DNA of 64,000 bases from Microbacterium proteolyticum (GTDB lineage: Bacteria > Actinomycetota > Actinomycetes > Actinomycetales > Microbacteriaceae): assembly GCF_030818075.1 (NCBI RefSeq), contig NZ_JAUSZZ010000001.1, positions 3,162,001 to 3,226,000 on the forward strand. The letters are read 5' to 3'. Numbering within the stretch: the first letter of the stretch is position 1; each line of letters starts with the position of its first letter. The translations under genes and the position numbers were made by a program. The notes below the pieces were generated by a model. The model had not been told where the DNA came from. It searched no databases and saw only the letters and a program-made list of their open reading frames with translations. Positions 1 through 9,034 of this stretch are shown here, piece after piece.

Positions 1-1862
1 ACGTCCGCACCGAGTACGAGCCGTGGCGCGGGGCGTTCACGCTGGCGCTGGGCGGTTTCGCGACGACGTTGCTCGTGGATGACGCGCACCTGGCATCCTT
101 CCGCTCCGCCATCGACGGCGTGCGGCTCGGCGAGCGGCTGCGGTTCGAAGGTGTGTCGACGGGGCTGCCCGAGCGTACGGGGCTGGATCCCGCGACGCTG
201 CCGGGGCGCCTGGAGTACCGGCGCTCCCCCTTCACCGGGTGGCTGAAAGACCGGCTCGAACAGCAGTTCGCCTTCGTGTGCGTGGACTCGTCGGCCGAGC
301 TGGCACGCCACCGTCTGGCGCTGAGCATCTCGGGCCAGACGAGTCAGGGCTCGCGCGGTGCGCACGGCGGATCCACCCGCACCAGTGTGCTGGGCTTCTC
401 GTCGCGCGTGCGCCTGACCGAGCTCGGCGAGCAGATCGTCACGGTTCGCCGCGACCTCGCGTCCGCGAAAGCCGCGGTCGACGAGGCCGCCGCGGCCCTC
501 GACGCGTTCGACGAGCGACGCAGCGCCCTCGAGAAGATCGCCGACCTGTCGTGGGACCAGGTCGATGTGGCATCCGTTCAGCGCGAACTCGAGCGCTGGA
601 ACGAGACCGTCGTCGAGATCACCGCCGGCAACCCGCGCATCGCGGAGTTGCAGGAGCAGATCTCGGGCACGCGCGTGCGCGCCGCGCGGCTGCGGGAGGA
701 GATCGGCGCGGCCAAGACCGAGCAGCGGACCCTCGCCGCCCGCTGGGCGGAGGTCACGGACGACGTGGACAGTTCCCACGAGCGGCTGGAGCGCGCAGAG
801 GATCTGGGGGTGTCGCTCTCGCCCGAGGAGTCCGCGTACCTGGACGGACTGTTCGTGGCGCCCGCCGGGGAGGCCTCGACGCCGTCGCAGGTCCTCGCGC
901 GGTTCGACGCCGCCCTGGAGAGCGCCTCCCGCCTGCTGCTCGAGGAACAGCGCTCGGCGCAGGAGACCTGGGCCGACCAGCGCGACGGCCTGCGGCGGAC
1001 GCTCACCGCGTTCATCGACCGGTGGCCGAGCCCCAACCTGCTCGCCGACCCCGACGAGTCTCTTGGCGACTTCGAGCGGATCCTCGCCGACCTGGAGACG
1101 AGCGGTCTGCACGAGCTGGAGGCGGAGTGGCGTGATTCGCTGCTGCGGCTGTCGGGGAACGACCTCACCAGCCTCGACTCCGCGCTCACGCGGGCGATGC
1201 GGGAGATCCGCGAGCGGATCGCGCCGATCAACGACATCATGCGGGACCTGCCGTTCTACGACGACGAGCATCGGCTGCAGATCGTTCCGCGCGAGGGTCA
1301 GTCGGAGGTGCGTCGCCGGTTCCGCCGCGAGCTGCGCGACGTGCGGGCCGCGATCGACGCGGCATCCTCCGACGAGGAGCGCGAAGCCGTCTACGGCCGC
1401 ATGGCGCGGCTGATCGGGCGGATCCGTCCGACCGCTCCCGATTTCGCCGACCTCGTCGACGTGCGCAATCACGTGCGGGTCAGTGCCGAGCGCTTCCGCG
1501 CCGACACCGGGGAGCACGTCGCCCTGTACGACCACATCGGCGAGAAGTCCGGCGGCGAGTCGCAGGAGCTCATCGCGTTCATCGTCGGCGCCGCCCTGCG
1601 GTATCAGCTGGGGGATGCCGGAGCCGAGCGGCCGCGGTACGCCCCGGTGTTCCTCGACGAGGCGCTCATCAAGGCCGACGCGCACTTCACCAAGCGCGCG
1701 ATCGGCGCGTGGCGGGGCCTGGGCTTCCAGCTCGTCATCGGTGCGCCGAACGACAAGTACAGCGCGATCGAGCCGCACGTCGACGTGGAGTACGACATCT
1801 TGAAGGACACGCGCGGGCGGTCGTGGGCGAAGGCGAAGGTGGGGGTCGCTGAGCACGCGTGA
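1..1862 (+). CDS. jetC: JetC / MukB-like SMC ATPase of a Wadjet-type system (5' end outside the window)
   Basis: The open frame enters from the left edge (first full codon at base 3), so about 620 C-terminal residues are visible and the N-terminal Walker A half is outside. The middle is long, charged and heptad-like (coiled-coil arms, about bases 420-1400). The C-terminal head carries an ABC signature SGGES (about 1553-1567) and a Walker B/D-loop VFLDEALIKAD (about 1648-1680). This head layout matches the MukB-like JetC of Wadjet (JetABCD), which loads on and cleaves closed circular plasmids; related MksB/MukB proteins condense chromosomes. The neighbouring JetA/JetB would lie upstream and cannot be seen. 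The nuclease JetD (DUF3322/DUF2220), usually directly downstream, is absent: the stop codon runs into a 22-bp tandem array and then a convergent gene. It could therefore be a JetD-less condensin or a system with changed gene order. Confidence 0.8.
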   Translation, partial: VRTEYEPWRGAFTLALGGFATTLLVDDAHLASFRSAIDGVRLGERLRFEGVSTGLPERTGLDPATLPGRLEYRRSPFTGWLKDRLEQQFAFVCVDSSAELARHRLALSISGQTSQGSRGAHGGSTRTSVLGFSSRVRLTELGEQIVTVRRDLASAKAAVDEAAAALDAFDERRSALEKIADLSWDQVDVASVQRELERWNETVVEITAGNPRIAELQEQISGTRVRAARLREEIGAAKTEQRTLAARWAEVTDDVDSSHERLERAEDLGVSLSPEESAYLDGLFVAPAGEASTPSQVLARFDAALESASRLLLEEQRSAQETWADQRDGLRRTLTAFIDRWPSPNLLADPDESLGDFERILADLETSGLHELEAEWRDSLLRLSGNDLTSLDSALTRAMREIRERIAPINDIMRDLPFYDDEHRLQIVPREGQSEVRRRFRRELRDVRAAIDAASSDEEREAVYGRMARLIGRIRPTAPDFADLVDVRNHVRVSAERFRADTGEHVALYDHIGEKSGGESQELIAFIVGAALRYQLGDAGAERPRYAPVFLDEALIKADAHFTKRAIGAWRGLGFQLVIGAPNDKYSAIEPHVDVEYDILKDTRGRSWAKAKVGVAEHA

Positions 1863-2252
1863 AAGGGTTGCCGGTCACGCGTGAGATGGTCGCGGGGCTT
1901 GCGTGAGATGGTGGCGCGGCTTGCGTGAGATAGTCGCGCGACTTGCGTGAGATGGTCGCCGGTCACGCGTGCGACAGTCGTGCGGCTTGCGTGTGATGGT
2001 CGCGGGGCTCGCGTGAAATGGTCGCGCGGCTCGCGTGAAATGGTCGCGCGGCTCGCGTGAAATGGTCGCGCGGCTTGCGTGAGAGGGTCGCGGGGCTTGC
2101 GTGAGAGGGTCGCGGGGCTTGCGTGAGATGGTCGGGCGGCTTGCGCGAGAGGATCGCCGGGCTTGCGCGAGATGGTCGCCGGGCTTGCGTGAGATGGTCG
2201 CCGGTGACGCGAGAGATGGTCGCGGGGCTTGCGCGAGATGGTCGCGCGGCTC
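1857..2252. repeat. 22-bp tandem array, 18 units, starting inside the jetC stop codon
   Basis: Eighteen consecutive units of exactly 22 bp follow the pattern gcgtgagatggtcgcggggc plus two variable bases (usually tt, sometimes tc, ac). No insertions or deletions break the register over 396 bp; only substitutions vary. The first unit (1857-1878) supplies the last Ala codon and TGA of jetC. The spacing is about two helical turns. There are no unique spacers, so it is not a CRISPR array. The minus strand stays open across it only because 22 is not a multiple of 3 and stops happen to be missing. A short degenerate run of ggcactgctctgcccgg-like copies continues to about 2340. Confidence 0.9.
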
Positions 2253-2352
2253 GCGGCGATAGCCTGCCGGCACTGCTCTCCCGGCACTGCTCTGCCCGGA
2301 GATGTTCTGCCCGCCACTGCCTGGCCCGGCTCTGCCCTGCCCTCGTTCGCTG

Positions 2353-2997
2353 TCACATGGTGATGAGCGCGGCCAGCGACACCAGAAAACCCACGCCGAG
2401 GCAACAGACCCACGCGACGGCAGCAGCGAGGTGCCAGTTCTGACGTTCCTCGAGCCGTGGACGGCGCGGGTCGTCGGCCCGCATCCGTCCGAGTGCGCGT
2501 TGGGTCAGCATGAGCGCGGGCGCGGCGATGACGACGATCAGGATGGTCGCGACGAGCTGCACCAGCAACCCGTTCTCTCGGGGTCCGATCGATATCGTCG
2601 CCCCGGCATCCGCCAACGCCGAGATGATGTCGCGCGGACCGGTCAGCGCGATGATCGCGACGGCACCGAGGACGACGAGAATCGCTCGAGCGACAGCGTC
2701 GGCGCGCGTCGGCGTCGGGGCCGCGCCCGAGCTCTGACGCCGCTCGAACTCGCGCCGCGCGCGTCGGAGGGCGAGCGGCCAGACGACGACACCGACGATC
2801 GCCGTCAGCAGCCACGCGAGCACCTGCGCCGCTGACAGGGGGATGCCTCCCGCCCCGACCAGCACGACTGCCCCGATCCAGACGAAGAGAACGAGCGGCA
2901 CTTCCCCGATGACCGCGAGCGCGGCAACGATCAGCCGGGCACCGCGGGAGAGACCCGAGGGGTGAGCCGCACGTTCAGCGTCGCGCGCGGAGGTCAT
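2353..2997 (-). CDS. Hypothetical integral membrane protein
   Basis: A 214-residue protein with about five hydrophobic segments: two near residues 20-75, one near 105-120, one near 145-165 and one at the C-terminus (about 190-213). They are separated by short Arg-rich cytoplasmic stretches such as the RRARREFERR region. I do not recognise a family. It has no signal peptide beyond the first membrane helix and no catalytic motif. It is convergent with jetC across the 22-bp array, and its start lies about 90 bp from the 3' end of the HNH gene, which is on the same strand, so co-transcription with that gene is possible. Codon use is typical of the window. Confidence 0.7.
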   Translation of the reverse strand: MTSARDAERAAHPSGLSRGARLIVAALAVIGEVPLVLFVWIGAVVLVGAGGIPLSAAQVLAWLLTAIVGVVVWPLALRRARREFERRQSSGAAPTPTRADAVARAILVVLGAVAIIALTGPRDIISALADAGATISIGPRENGLLVQLVATILIVVIAAPALMLTQRALGRMRADDPRRPRLEERQNWHLAAAVAWVCCLGVGFLVSLAALITM

Positions 2998-3087
2998 GGG
3001 GAGAGAGTAGTCGTGCGCCGTCGACCGTTCGCCCAGGTCGTAGGACGCTCATCGCGATCGGGTTCTCGTGTTCGCTGCTGTCGGTTC

Positions 3088-5130
3088 CTAGAACGGCGGC
3101 GGATCCTCGGCGAAGTCGGCGCCGAGCGGAGACGTCCAGCGAAGGTCGCCGGTATCGGGGTCACGAGAGGGATGCCATCGCGTCTCGTGACGCAGTCGAT
3201 GGTGATGTCGGCACTCCGGTGCGAGATTGTCGTCGTCGGTGACTCCCCCCTCGGCCCAGGCCCGCAGATGGTCGAGGTCGCACTCTCGCGCCGCACGTCC
3301 GCATCCGGGGAAGACGCAGGTCGGAGACGTCACGCCCAGCCACCGGCGCAGCGCGGTGGGCACACGGTACGTCGAGCGGTCGAGAGCCAGCGGGACTGCA
3401 GTGAGGGGGTGGGTGAGGACGCGCACCCACGACGTCGCCTCGCCCGCCAGGCGCCGGGCCGTATCGAGGTTGATCGGGCCGTAGCCGTCGAGGACCGCCG
3501 GCTCGGCACCGGCACCGGCCCCGGCCCCGGCCCCGAGGAGCGTCAGCGCGGGGACCGTCACGACGATCGTGGCCCGGCGGTTCGTGCGCGGTGTCGGTGA
3601 GGCGGGAACCGGCGACACCGCACCCCGAGAGTCCGCCGCGCCCGCGCCGGCGCCCGCGCCGGTCGCATCAGGCGGCGTAGATCCCGCGTCGCCCGACCCG
3701 CTCACCGTCAGAAGATCGGCGAACACATCGGCTCGCAGCTCCGAGAGCGCGCGATCCTCGTCGGGCGCGGCGCGAAGCTGACGCGCAATGCGGTCGACTC
3801 GCGTGAGTGCGTCGTGCGCCCGGTCGGCGGGGAGCAGGGCGGTCAAGGTGGCCATGCCGTCGAGTTCGGGCGTCAGCCACACGCCGCGGTCGCGGGCCGC
3901 TCGGCGGTGACGGGCCTCGAGCGACTCGCTGTGCACACGCTCGCGGAGAGCGCGCGCGGCGACGGTGAACCGCGCCGGCGGGAGCCGCAGCGCGCGATCG
4001 AGGGCGCCCTCGTCGAACGCCTTCCACGACGCGCGCTCGTCGGATTCGGCCCCCGCGCCAGTGACGAGGGCATCGGGAGCATTCGGGCTACCCGGCTCGG
4101 CGTCGGGTGAAAGCTCCCGCGAAGGCACGTCGACCTCGTCAGGAGACGTCGTCGGTTCGTCGGCGGGCAACGCGGAATCGGGAGGCGTCGATGCAACGGG
4201 CTCGCCCGCGACCTCGTCAGGAAGCGACGTCGCCAACCGCGCCGACTCGACGGCGTGTCGCTCGGAGATCATGCCTTCCGCGAACGCCGCCCACACCTCG
4301 GGACACCGCATCTGGAGCGTCTCCGCGTGTGCCGCCCGCGTGCGCACCGTCTGCTCGGACAGCCGCAACCGCACCGCGATCTCGGCGACCGCCGCCCGCT
4401 CGGCCAGATCACGGCGATCACGCCGCACCGCCGCCATGGTGCGCCCGCGAGTGTCGGACCACGCGGCATCCAGGGCGGGGTCAGGGCCCACCCACGGAAC
4501 GGGGTCGACGACCGCGTCGTAGAGCAGACGTCGGATCAGGCGGTACTCCGCCGCGGCGGCGCGATGGCGTTCACGGACGTGGTGCTCGAGCTCATCGAGA
4601 AGGGTCACGGGATCGGACGGCGCGAGCGTCGCTCGATCGGAGGACGTGGGTGTCGCGGGTTCGGAGGACGTGGGTGTCGCGGGTTCGGACAGCGCGGAGG
4701 GCGCGGGACCGGACGACGCAGGATCGGAGGGCACGGAACCGGAGGGCACGGAACCGGAGGGCACGGGATCGGACAGCGCGGACGGCGCGGGACCGGACGA
4801 CGCGCAGGTCGCAGGATAGAACGGCGCAGGTGCCGCGAGATCGGCGTACGCGGAGGCCGCAGGATTGAACGGCGCGGGCATCTCGATATCCAAGCGCTCG
4901 CCTTCGAAGCCCCGCACGTCGAAGCCCCCGCGATCGATCAGCCCCACCTCGGGAGCGAAGCGCTCGCCTTCGAAGCTCCGCGCTTCGAAGCCCCCGCGAT
5001 CGATCAGCCCCACCTCGATCGCCCACGCCGTGTCGGCCTCGGCCTGCAGGTCGTCGTCGCTCGGCCACGGCACGCCCCACCACAGAGAGGCCGGCCGCGA
5101 CCGGTCACTCGGGGATGCCGCGATGTCCAT
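3088..5130 (-). CDS. DUF222 domain and HNH endonuclease protein (13E12-repeat-like)
   Basis: A 680-residue protein of the actinobacterial DUF222/HNH family, present in many copies per genome and of unclear cellular role. The central and C-terminal parts are the DUF222 region (about residues 170-580). The HNH nuclease motif follows at about 605-650: CVFPGCG, then CDLDHLRAW and ECRHHHRLRH, giving the two zinc Cys pairs and catalytic His residues. The N-terminal 160 residues are low complexity. A 25-residue block starting EVGLIDRGGF is duplicated (about 40-85), followed by Ser/Pro/Ala tandem repeats such as EPATPTSS. The start at 5130 was chosen because it precedes the conserved-looking acidic segment. 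The repeated N-terminus is likely a product of local duplication rather than a functional domain. Confidence 0.85.
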   Translation of the reverse strand: MDIAASPSDRSRPASLWWGVPWPSDDDLQAEADTAWAIEVGLIDRGGFEARSFEGERFAPEVGLIDRGGFDVRGFEGERLDIEMPAPFNPAASAYADLAAPAPFYPATCASSGPAPSALSDPVPSGSVPSGSVPSDPASSGPAPSALSEPATPTSSEPATPTSSDRATLAPSDPVTLLDELEHHVRERHRAAAAEYRLIRRLLYDAVVDPVPWVGPDPALDAAWSDTRGRTMAAVRRDRRDLAERAAVAEIAVRLRLSEQTVRTRAAHAETLQMRCPEVWAAFAEGMISERHAVESARLATSLPDEVAGEPVASTPPDSALPADEPTTSPDEVDVPSRELSPDAEPGSPNAPDALVTGAGAESDERASWKAFDEGALDRALRLPPARFTVAARALRERVHSESLEARHRRAARDRGVWLTPELDGMATLTALLPADRAHDALTRVDRIARQLRAAPDEDRALSELRADVFADLLTVSGSGDAGSTPPDATGAGAGAGAADSRGAVSPVPASPTPRTNRRATIVVTVPALTLLGAGAGAGAGAEPAVLDGYGPINLDTARRLAGEATSWVRVLTHPLTAVPLALDRSTYRVPTALRRWLGVTSPTCVFPGCGRAARECDLDHLRAWAEGGVTDDDNLAPECRHHHRLRHETRWHPSRDPDTGDLRWTSPLGADFAEDPPPF

Positions 5131-5177
5131 GCTCGAACACTAACGAGGGGTTCCGACATCGCCCGGCGATCGCGACC

Positions 5178-5549
5178 TCACACAGCGAGCAGAACCTCGC
5201 GACCCGTGTGCTGCCCCACCGGAAGCGGCGCCACGTCGATCAGTTCGGCCAGTCGCCGCTCCCCCACACGGGGTTCGGCCGCGACCCGCATGGCGAGGCC
5301 GCGCACCGCCGCGACCGGCGCAACGACTCCCCGGGCGGGCGTTGTGAGCGCGCGCACCGCCGCGACCGGCGCGGCGCCTCCCCGCACGAGGGTTCCGAGT
5401 GCGTCGTTCACGGCGGTCAGGATCCATCCCAGGGTCGCGTCGTGGCACCGGGCGTCGTCGGCACCGATCCACTCGAGGAACTCGTTGATGGTCCAATCTG
5501 CGGATACTGGACCGAAGAACGCCGATTCGGACGCATTGTGTTGGCTCAT
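5178..5549 (-). CDS. Small hypothetical protein divergent from the MocR regulator
   Basis: A 123-residue ORF from an ATG at 5549, only 19 bases from the start codon of the divergent regulator. Its codons end mostly in G or C, as in real genes of this window. The N-terminal half (FLEWIGADDARCHDATLGWI) looks like a folded helical segment. A stretch of APVAAVR is duplicated around residues 60-80 as a DNA-level direct repeat. I do not recognise a family, and no signal peptide or membrane helix is evident. MocR regulators often control a divergent gene, which supports this ORF being real; the operator-like half sites overlap its first 20 codons, which argues for a later start or for chance. Confidence 0.5.
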   Translation of the reverse strand: MSQHNASESAFFGPVSADWTINEFLEWIGADDARCHDATLGWILTAVNDALGTLVRGGAAPVAAVRALTTPARGVVAPVAAVRGLAMRVAAEPRVGERRLAELIDVAPLPVGQHTGREVLLAV

Positions 5550-5556
5550 TGGACCA
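5489..5556. promoter_or_regulatory. Candidate MocR operator half-sites between divergent genes
   Basis: Three copies of one heptamer in both orientations: TGGTCCA at 5489-5495, TGGACC at 5508-5513 and TGGACCA at 5550-5556. The first two form an inverted pair with a 12-bp spacer, and the third lies 12 bases before the regulator's ATG. MocR regulators of the PdxR/YczR type bind repeated TGGTC/TGGAC-like half sites, so autoregulation is plausible. This is inference from spacing and motif only. Confidence 0.45.
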
Positions 5557-5568
5557 GAATCGGGGTCT

Positions 5569-7017
5569 ATGACCCTCGTCGACAGAGCCACTTCCGCCCT
5601 TGTGGACCACCGCACGGCCGTCGTGTCGGCCGCGCGCCTCGCCGAACGCCTGGGCAAATGGGCGAGCGCCGAGGCCACGCTCGCGGCGAGTCTGGCCGAC
5701 GGCATCGCCCGGCTCGTCCGCGAGGGCGAACTGCGCGGCGGCGACCGCCTGCCCTCCGAACGCACCCTGGCCGCCACCGTCTCGGTCTCCCGAGGCACGG
5801 TCGTCAGCGCGTACGCGCGGCTGTACGAGGACGGCATCCTGGACCGCCGCCAAGGCAGCGGAACGCGCGTCGCGGGAACAGCCCCCTCGACCCCGCGACA
5901 GGCGGCCGGACGGGGCGAGGCGCTTTACGCCTCGCTCTCGTCGAACATCGACCTGCTCCGCGCCGTTCCGGCGATCTCTCCGCGCGCGATCGACATCGTC
6001 AACCGGCACCGACCGGTGCTCGACGCCACCACCGTCGAAGCGGACCCCGCCGGACTCCCCGCCCTGCGCGACCTGATCGCCCGGACGATGACCGACGACG
6101 GCACCGCGACCACCCCCGCGCAGGTCCTCGTCACGCACGGCGGCCAGCAGGCGTTGAGCCTGCTCATCGACGAACTCGTCTCCCCCGGCGACACCGTCCT
6201 CACCGAACACGTGAGCTGGCCCGGACTCACGGATGCCGTGCGCCGACGCGGCGGTCGGGTGCACGGCATCCGCCTGACCCCGGACGGGATCGACGTCGAC
6301 GAACTCGAGGCGGCCATCGTCGTGCGACGGCCCGTGCTCATCGCCCTGAACCCGCACAACCACAATCCGACCGGCATCCAGACCGAGCCGGCCGTGCGCC
6401 AGCGCGTCGCCGATCTCGCCGCGGAGTACGGCATCACCCTGATCGAGGACCGCGTGCTCGCCCACCTGTCGTACGACGGAGCGACTCCCCCCTCGCTGGC
6501 GGCCCTGCGGCCCGACGCGCCGATCGTCGTCGTCGATTCGCTCTCGAAATGGGCCTGGGAGGGCCTGCGGGTGGGGTGGATGCGCGCCGACCCCGTGCTC
6601 GTGCGACGGCTGCGCGGCCTGCGGCAGACGACCGATCTGTCCACCAGCGTCCCCTCCCAGCTGCTCGCGCTCGACCTGCTCGCCGAGGCCCCCGCCCTCC
6701 GTCGAGACGCCGTCGTCGCCCACCGCGAGGCAGCCGTGAAGGCGGGCGCTCTGCTCGCCGCCCACCTGCCGGACTGGCGCTGGCGAGCACCTCGCGGCGG
6801 CTTGTGCATCTGGGCCCGGATGCCGACGGGTTCGGCCTCCGCGTTCGCCCGCCACGCTGCCGCATTCGGCGTGTCCGTGGCCGGATCGATGCAGTTCTCG
6901 TCGGACGTCGACACCGACGACCACATCCGCATCCCCATCACCTCGACGCTGCTCGAGAACGGTCTCGAGCGTCTCGGCGAAGCGTGGGACCGGTATCGCT
7001 CGTCATCGGGGGCATGA
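5569..7017 (+). CDS. MocR-family transcriptional regulator (GntR HTH + aminotransferase fold)
   Basis: A 482-residue protein starting at the ATG at 5569; the open frame extends upstream, but only this start leaves a promoter region with the operator repeats. Residues about 30-105 form a GntR winged helix (GGDRLPSERTLAA, SRGTVVSAYARLYEDG, RRQGSGTRV). The rest is a fold-type I PLP domain: ALNPHNHNPTG binds PLP, and the Lys of VVVDSLSKWAWEG is the expected Schiff-base residue. Such proteins use PLP or amino-acid ligands to control transcription, often of a divergent gene. The YczR/PdxR subclass is the nearest description; the target gene is not established. Nothing in the sequence shows a broken domain. 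Confidence 0.85.
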   Translation: MTLVDRATSALVDHRTAVVSAARLAERLGKWASAEATLAASLADGIARLVREGELRGGDRLPSERTLAATVSVSRGTVVSAYARLYEDGILDRRQGSGTRVAGTAPSTPRQAAGRGEALYASLSSNIDLLRAVPAISPRAIDIVNRHRPVLDATTVEADPAGLPALRDLIARTMTDDGTATTPAQVLVTHGGQQALSLLIDELVSPGDTVLTEHVSWPGLTDAVRRRGGRVHGIRLTPDGIDVDELEAAIVVRRPVLIALNPHNHNPTGIQTEPAVRQRVADLAAEYGITLIEDRVLAHLSYDGATPPSLAALRPDAPIVVVDSLSKWAWEGLRVGWMRADPVLVRRLRGLRQTTDLSTSVPSQLLALDLLAEAPALRRDAVVAHREAAVKAGALLAAHLPDWRWRAPRGGLCIWARMPTGSASAFARHAAAFGVSVAGSMQFSSDVDTDDHIRIPITSTLLENGLERLGEAWDRYRSSSGA

Positions 7018-7159
7018 TCACCGAGCGCGGTCGGGCCGGCACCACACCGTGGCGTGCGAACGGGCCGGCAGACGCCCGCGCTCCGGCGCGAAGCCGACGC
7101 CGGGAATGTCGGACCCCCTCTTTACGCTGAGGTGAGGGGCACGGCGAAAGGCGGGACGC

Positions 7160-8983
7160 ATGCAGGGACTCGAGATCACTGTTCTGCTGGGCCTCGCGCT
7201 GCTCGCGGGCACAGTGCTGGCACCGCGCCTGCGGGTGGCGACGCCGCTCGTGCTCCTCGTCATCGGTCTGGCCCTCGGTTTCATCCCCGAGCTGCGACAG
7301 ATCGAGCTGCCGCCCGAGACCGTGCTGCTGCTGTTCCTGCCGGTCATGCTCTTCCGTGAGGCGTGGACCACATCTCTTCGCTCCGTGCGCCGGTCGTTGC
7401 GTTACATCGTCCCGATGAGCACGCTCCTGGTGGTGGCCTCCGCCTTCGCCGTCGCGGGCGTCGCCACGTGGATGGGGGTGCCGTGGGAGGCGGCGCTCGT
7501 CCTGGGCGCGGCGGTCGCTCCGCCCGACGCCACGGCGGTCGCCGCCCTCGGCCGCCTGCTGCCGGCGCGCACGTTCATGAAGCTGAAGGCCGAGAGCCTC
7601 ACCAACGACGGCACCGCCCTGGTGCTCTACGCCATCGCCGTCGCCCTGCTCCTCGGCGAACAGATCACGCCGTGGCAGATCACCGGCATGGTGCTGATCT
7701 CGTACCTCGGGGGTGCGGCGGCCGGGATCGCGGTATCGGCGCTGGCGTTCTTCGCCCTGCGCCGCATGGAGTCCACGCTCACGATCAACCTCACGCTGCT
7801 GCTGGTGCCTTTCGTGGCGTTCCTTGTCGCCGAGCTCATGGAGGCATCGGGGGTCCTCGCCGTCGTGTTCGCCGGTCTCATCGTCGCCTGGGTATCGCCC
7901 CGCATTACCACCGCCATCTCCCGGCGGGCGGCGGATGCCACGTGGCCCTTCGGCGTCTACCTGCTGAACGGGGCGCTCTTCGTGCTCATCGGGCTCGAGG
8001 TGCAGCTGGTCGCACACGAGATCTCACCCTCCGAGATCGGCACCCTGCTGCTCATCACGGTCGCCGCGTGGCTGGCGCTGTTCGTGGTGCGCTACCTGTT
8101 CCAGTGGCTGTTCTCGCCGTTCTCGAGGCCTCCCGCGGGGTCGACGCGGTCGCTTCGGCACCGGTCGCGGGTGGTGAGCACGGTCGCGGGCTTCCGCGGA
8201 GCCGTGTCGCTCGCGATCGCGCTCTCGGTGCCCCTCACCACCGCCGACGGGGCACCCGTCGCCGGACGCGAGGCCATCGTGTTCGTGACCGCGGGCGTGA
8301 TCGTGCTGACCCTGCTCGTCCAAGGTCCCCTGCTCCCGGCCGTCATCCGCTGGGCCAAGCTGCCGAACGACGACGCCGCGATCGAGGAGTACGAACTGGC
8401 CCAGAGGGCGATCTCGGGAGCAGCGCTGGCCGCCCTCGACGAGCTGGCCATCGAGCACGGGATCAGCGATCGGGTGCGCGACCGTGCGCGACGGGAAGGC
8501 TACGAACGCCTCGAGCTGGCGAACGCGCGAGCCGTCGCCCGTGAGCGCGCCGCCGAGGAGCGCAACCTCGCCGAGCTCGACGCCCCGCTCGACGACACGA
8601 CCGCGACGATGGGCCCGGTGCCCCCGGGAGCGGACGACGACGAGGAGCGGTCGCGAGGCCCGGTCTCCGACGGGGGCGCGGGGACTGATCGGCGATCGAA
8701 CGTGCGCGACGGGTCGGAATCCCGCGCGGCCGAGGGGCCGCTCCGCACGGGCCCGCTCGAGATGATCGCCGTCAGCGACGACATCGACCTCACCCAGCGT
8801 TCCCCGCTGCTGCGCCACAAAGAGGCCCAGCGTCTGCGCCTGGCGGTGCTCGATCGCAAGCGCGAGGTGCTGCTGCGCCTTCGCCGCGAGGGCACGATCG
8901 ACGACCTCGTCGCGAGGAAGATCCTGGCCGGCCTCGACCTGGAGGAGATCCGCGCCCGCGGAGGCGACAAGACGGAGGAGTGA
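7160..8983 (+). CDS. CPA1-type Na+/H+ antiporter with long cytoplasmic tail
   Basis: A 607-residue cation:proton antiporter. About twelve membrane helices fill residues 1-410. The family's ion-site motifs are visible: VAPPDATAVAALG in helix 5 and ESLTNDGTALVLY in helix 6. The remaining 190 residues are hydrophilic, acidic and Arg-rich, ending RARGGDKTEE, consistent with a regulatory cytosolic tail. It exports Na+ (or K+) in exchange for protons at the plasma membrane for pH and salt homeostasis. The start is supported by an AAAGGCGGG ribosome-binding site 4 bases upstream. It stands alone; its 3' end is partly duplicated 172 bp downstream and is followed by six palindromic repeats. Confidence 0.9.
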   Translation: MQGLEITVLLGLALLAGTVLAPRLRVATPLVLLVIGLALGFIPELRQIELPPETVLLLFLPVMLFREAWTTSLRSVRRSLRYIVPMSTLLVVASAFAVAGVATWMGVPWEAALVLGAAVAPPDATAVAALGRLLPARTFMKLKAESLTNDGTALVLYAIAVALLLGEQITPWQITGMVLISYLGGAAAGIAVSALAFFALRRMESTLTINLTLLLVPFVAFLVAELMEASGVLAVVFAGLIVAWVSPRITTAISRRAADATWPFGVYLLNGALFVLIGLEVQLVAHEISPSEIGTLLLITVAAWLALFVVRYLFQWLFSPFSRPPAGSTRSLRHRSRVVSTVAGFRGAVSLAIALSVPLTTADGAPVAGREAIVFVTAGVIVLTLLVQGPLLPAVIRWAKLPNDDAAIEEYELAQRAISGAALAALDELAIEHGISDRVRDRARREGYERLELANARAVARERAAEERNLAELDAPLDDTTATMGPVPPGADDDEERSRGPVSDGGAGTDRRSNVRDGSESRAAEGPLRTGPLEMIAVSDDIDLTQRSPLLRHKEAQRLRLAVLDRKREVLLRLRREGTIDDLVARKILAGLDLEEIRARGGDKTEE

Positions 8984-9034
8984 GCGGGAAGGCCCGGGCG
9001 TGAGGGGATGCCGCCGGCCCCGCTCCGCGCGCGC

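Noticed and set aside
1857..2252. CRISPR array
   Set aside because: Units are contiguous with no unique spacers, and no cas gene is present.
1604..2815. Minus-strand ORFs of 403 and 132 codons through the 22-bp array
   Set aside because: They consist of repeat-encoded Arg/Ser/Pro blocks and run antisense into jetC; open only because the GC-rich repeat lacks stop codons.
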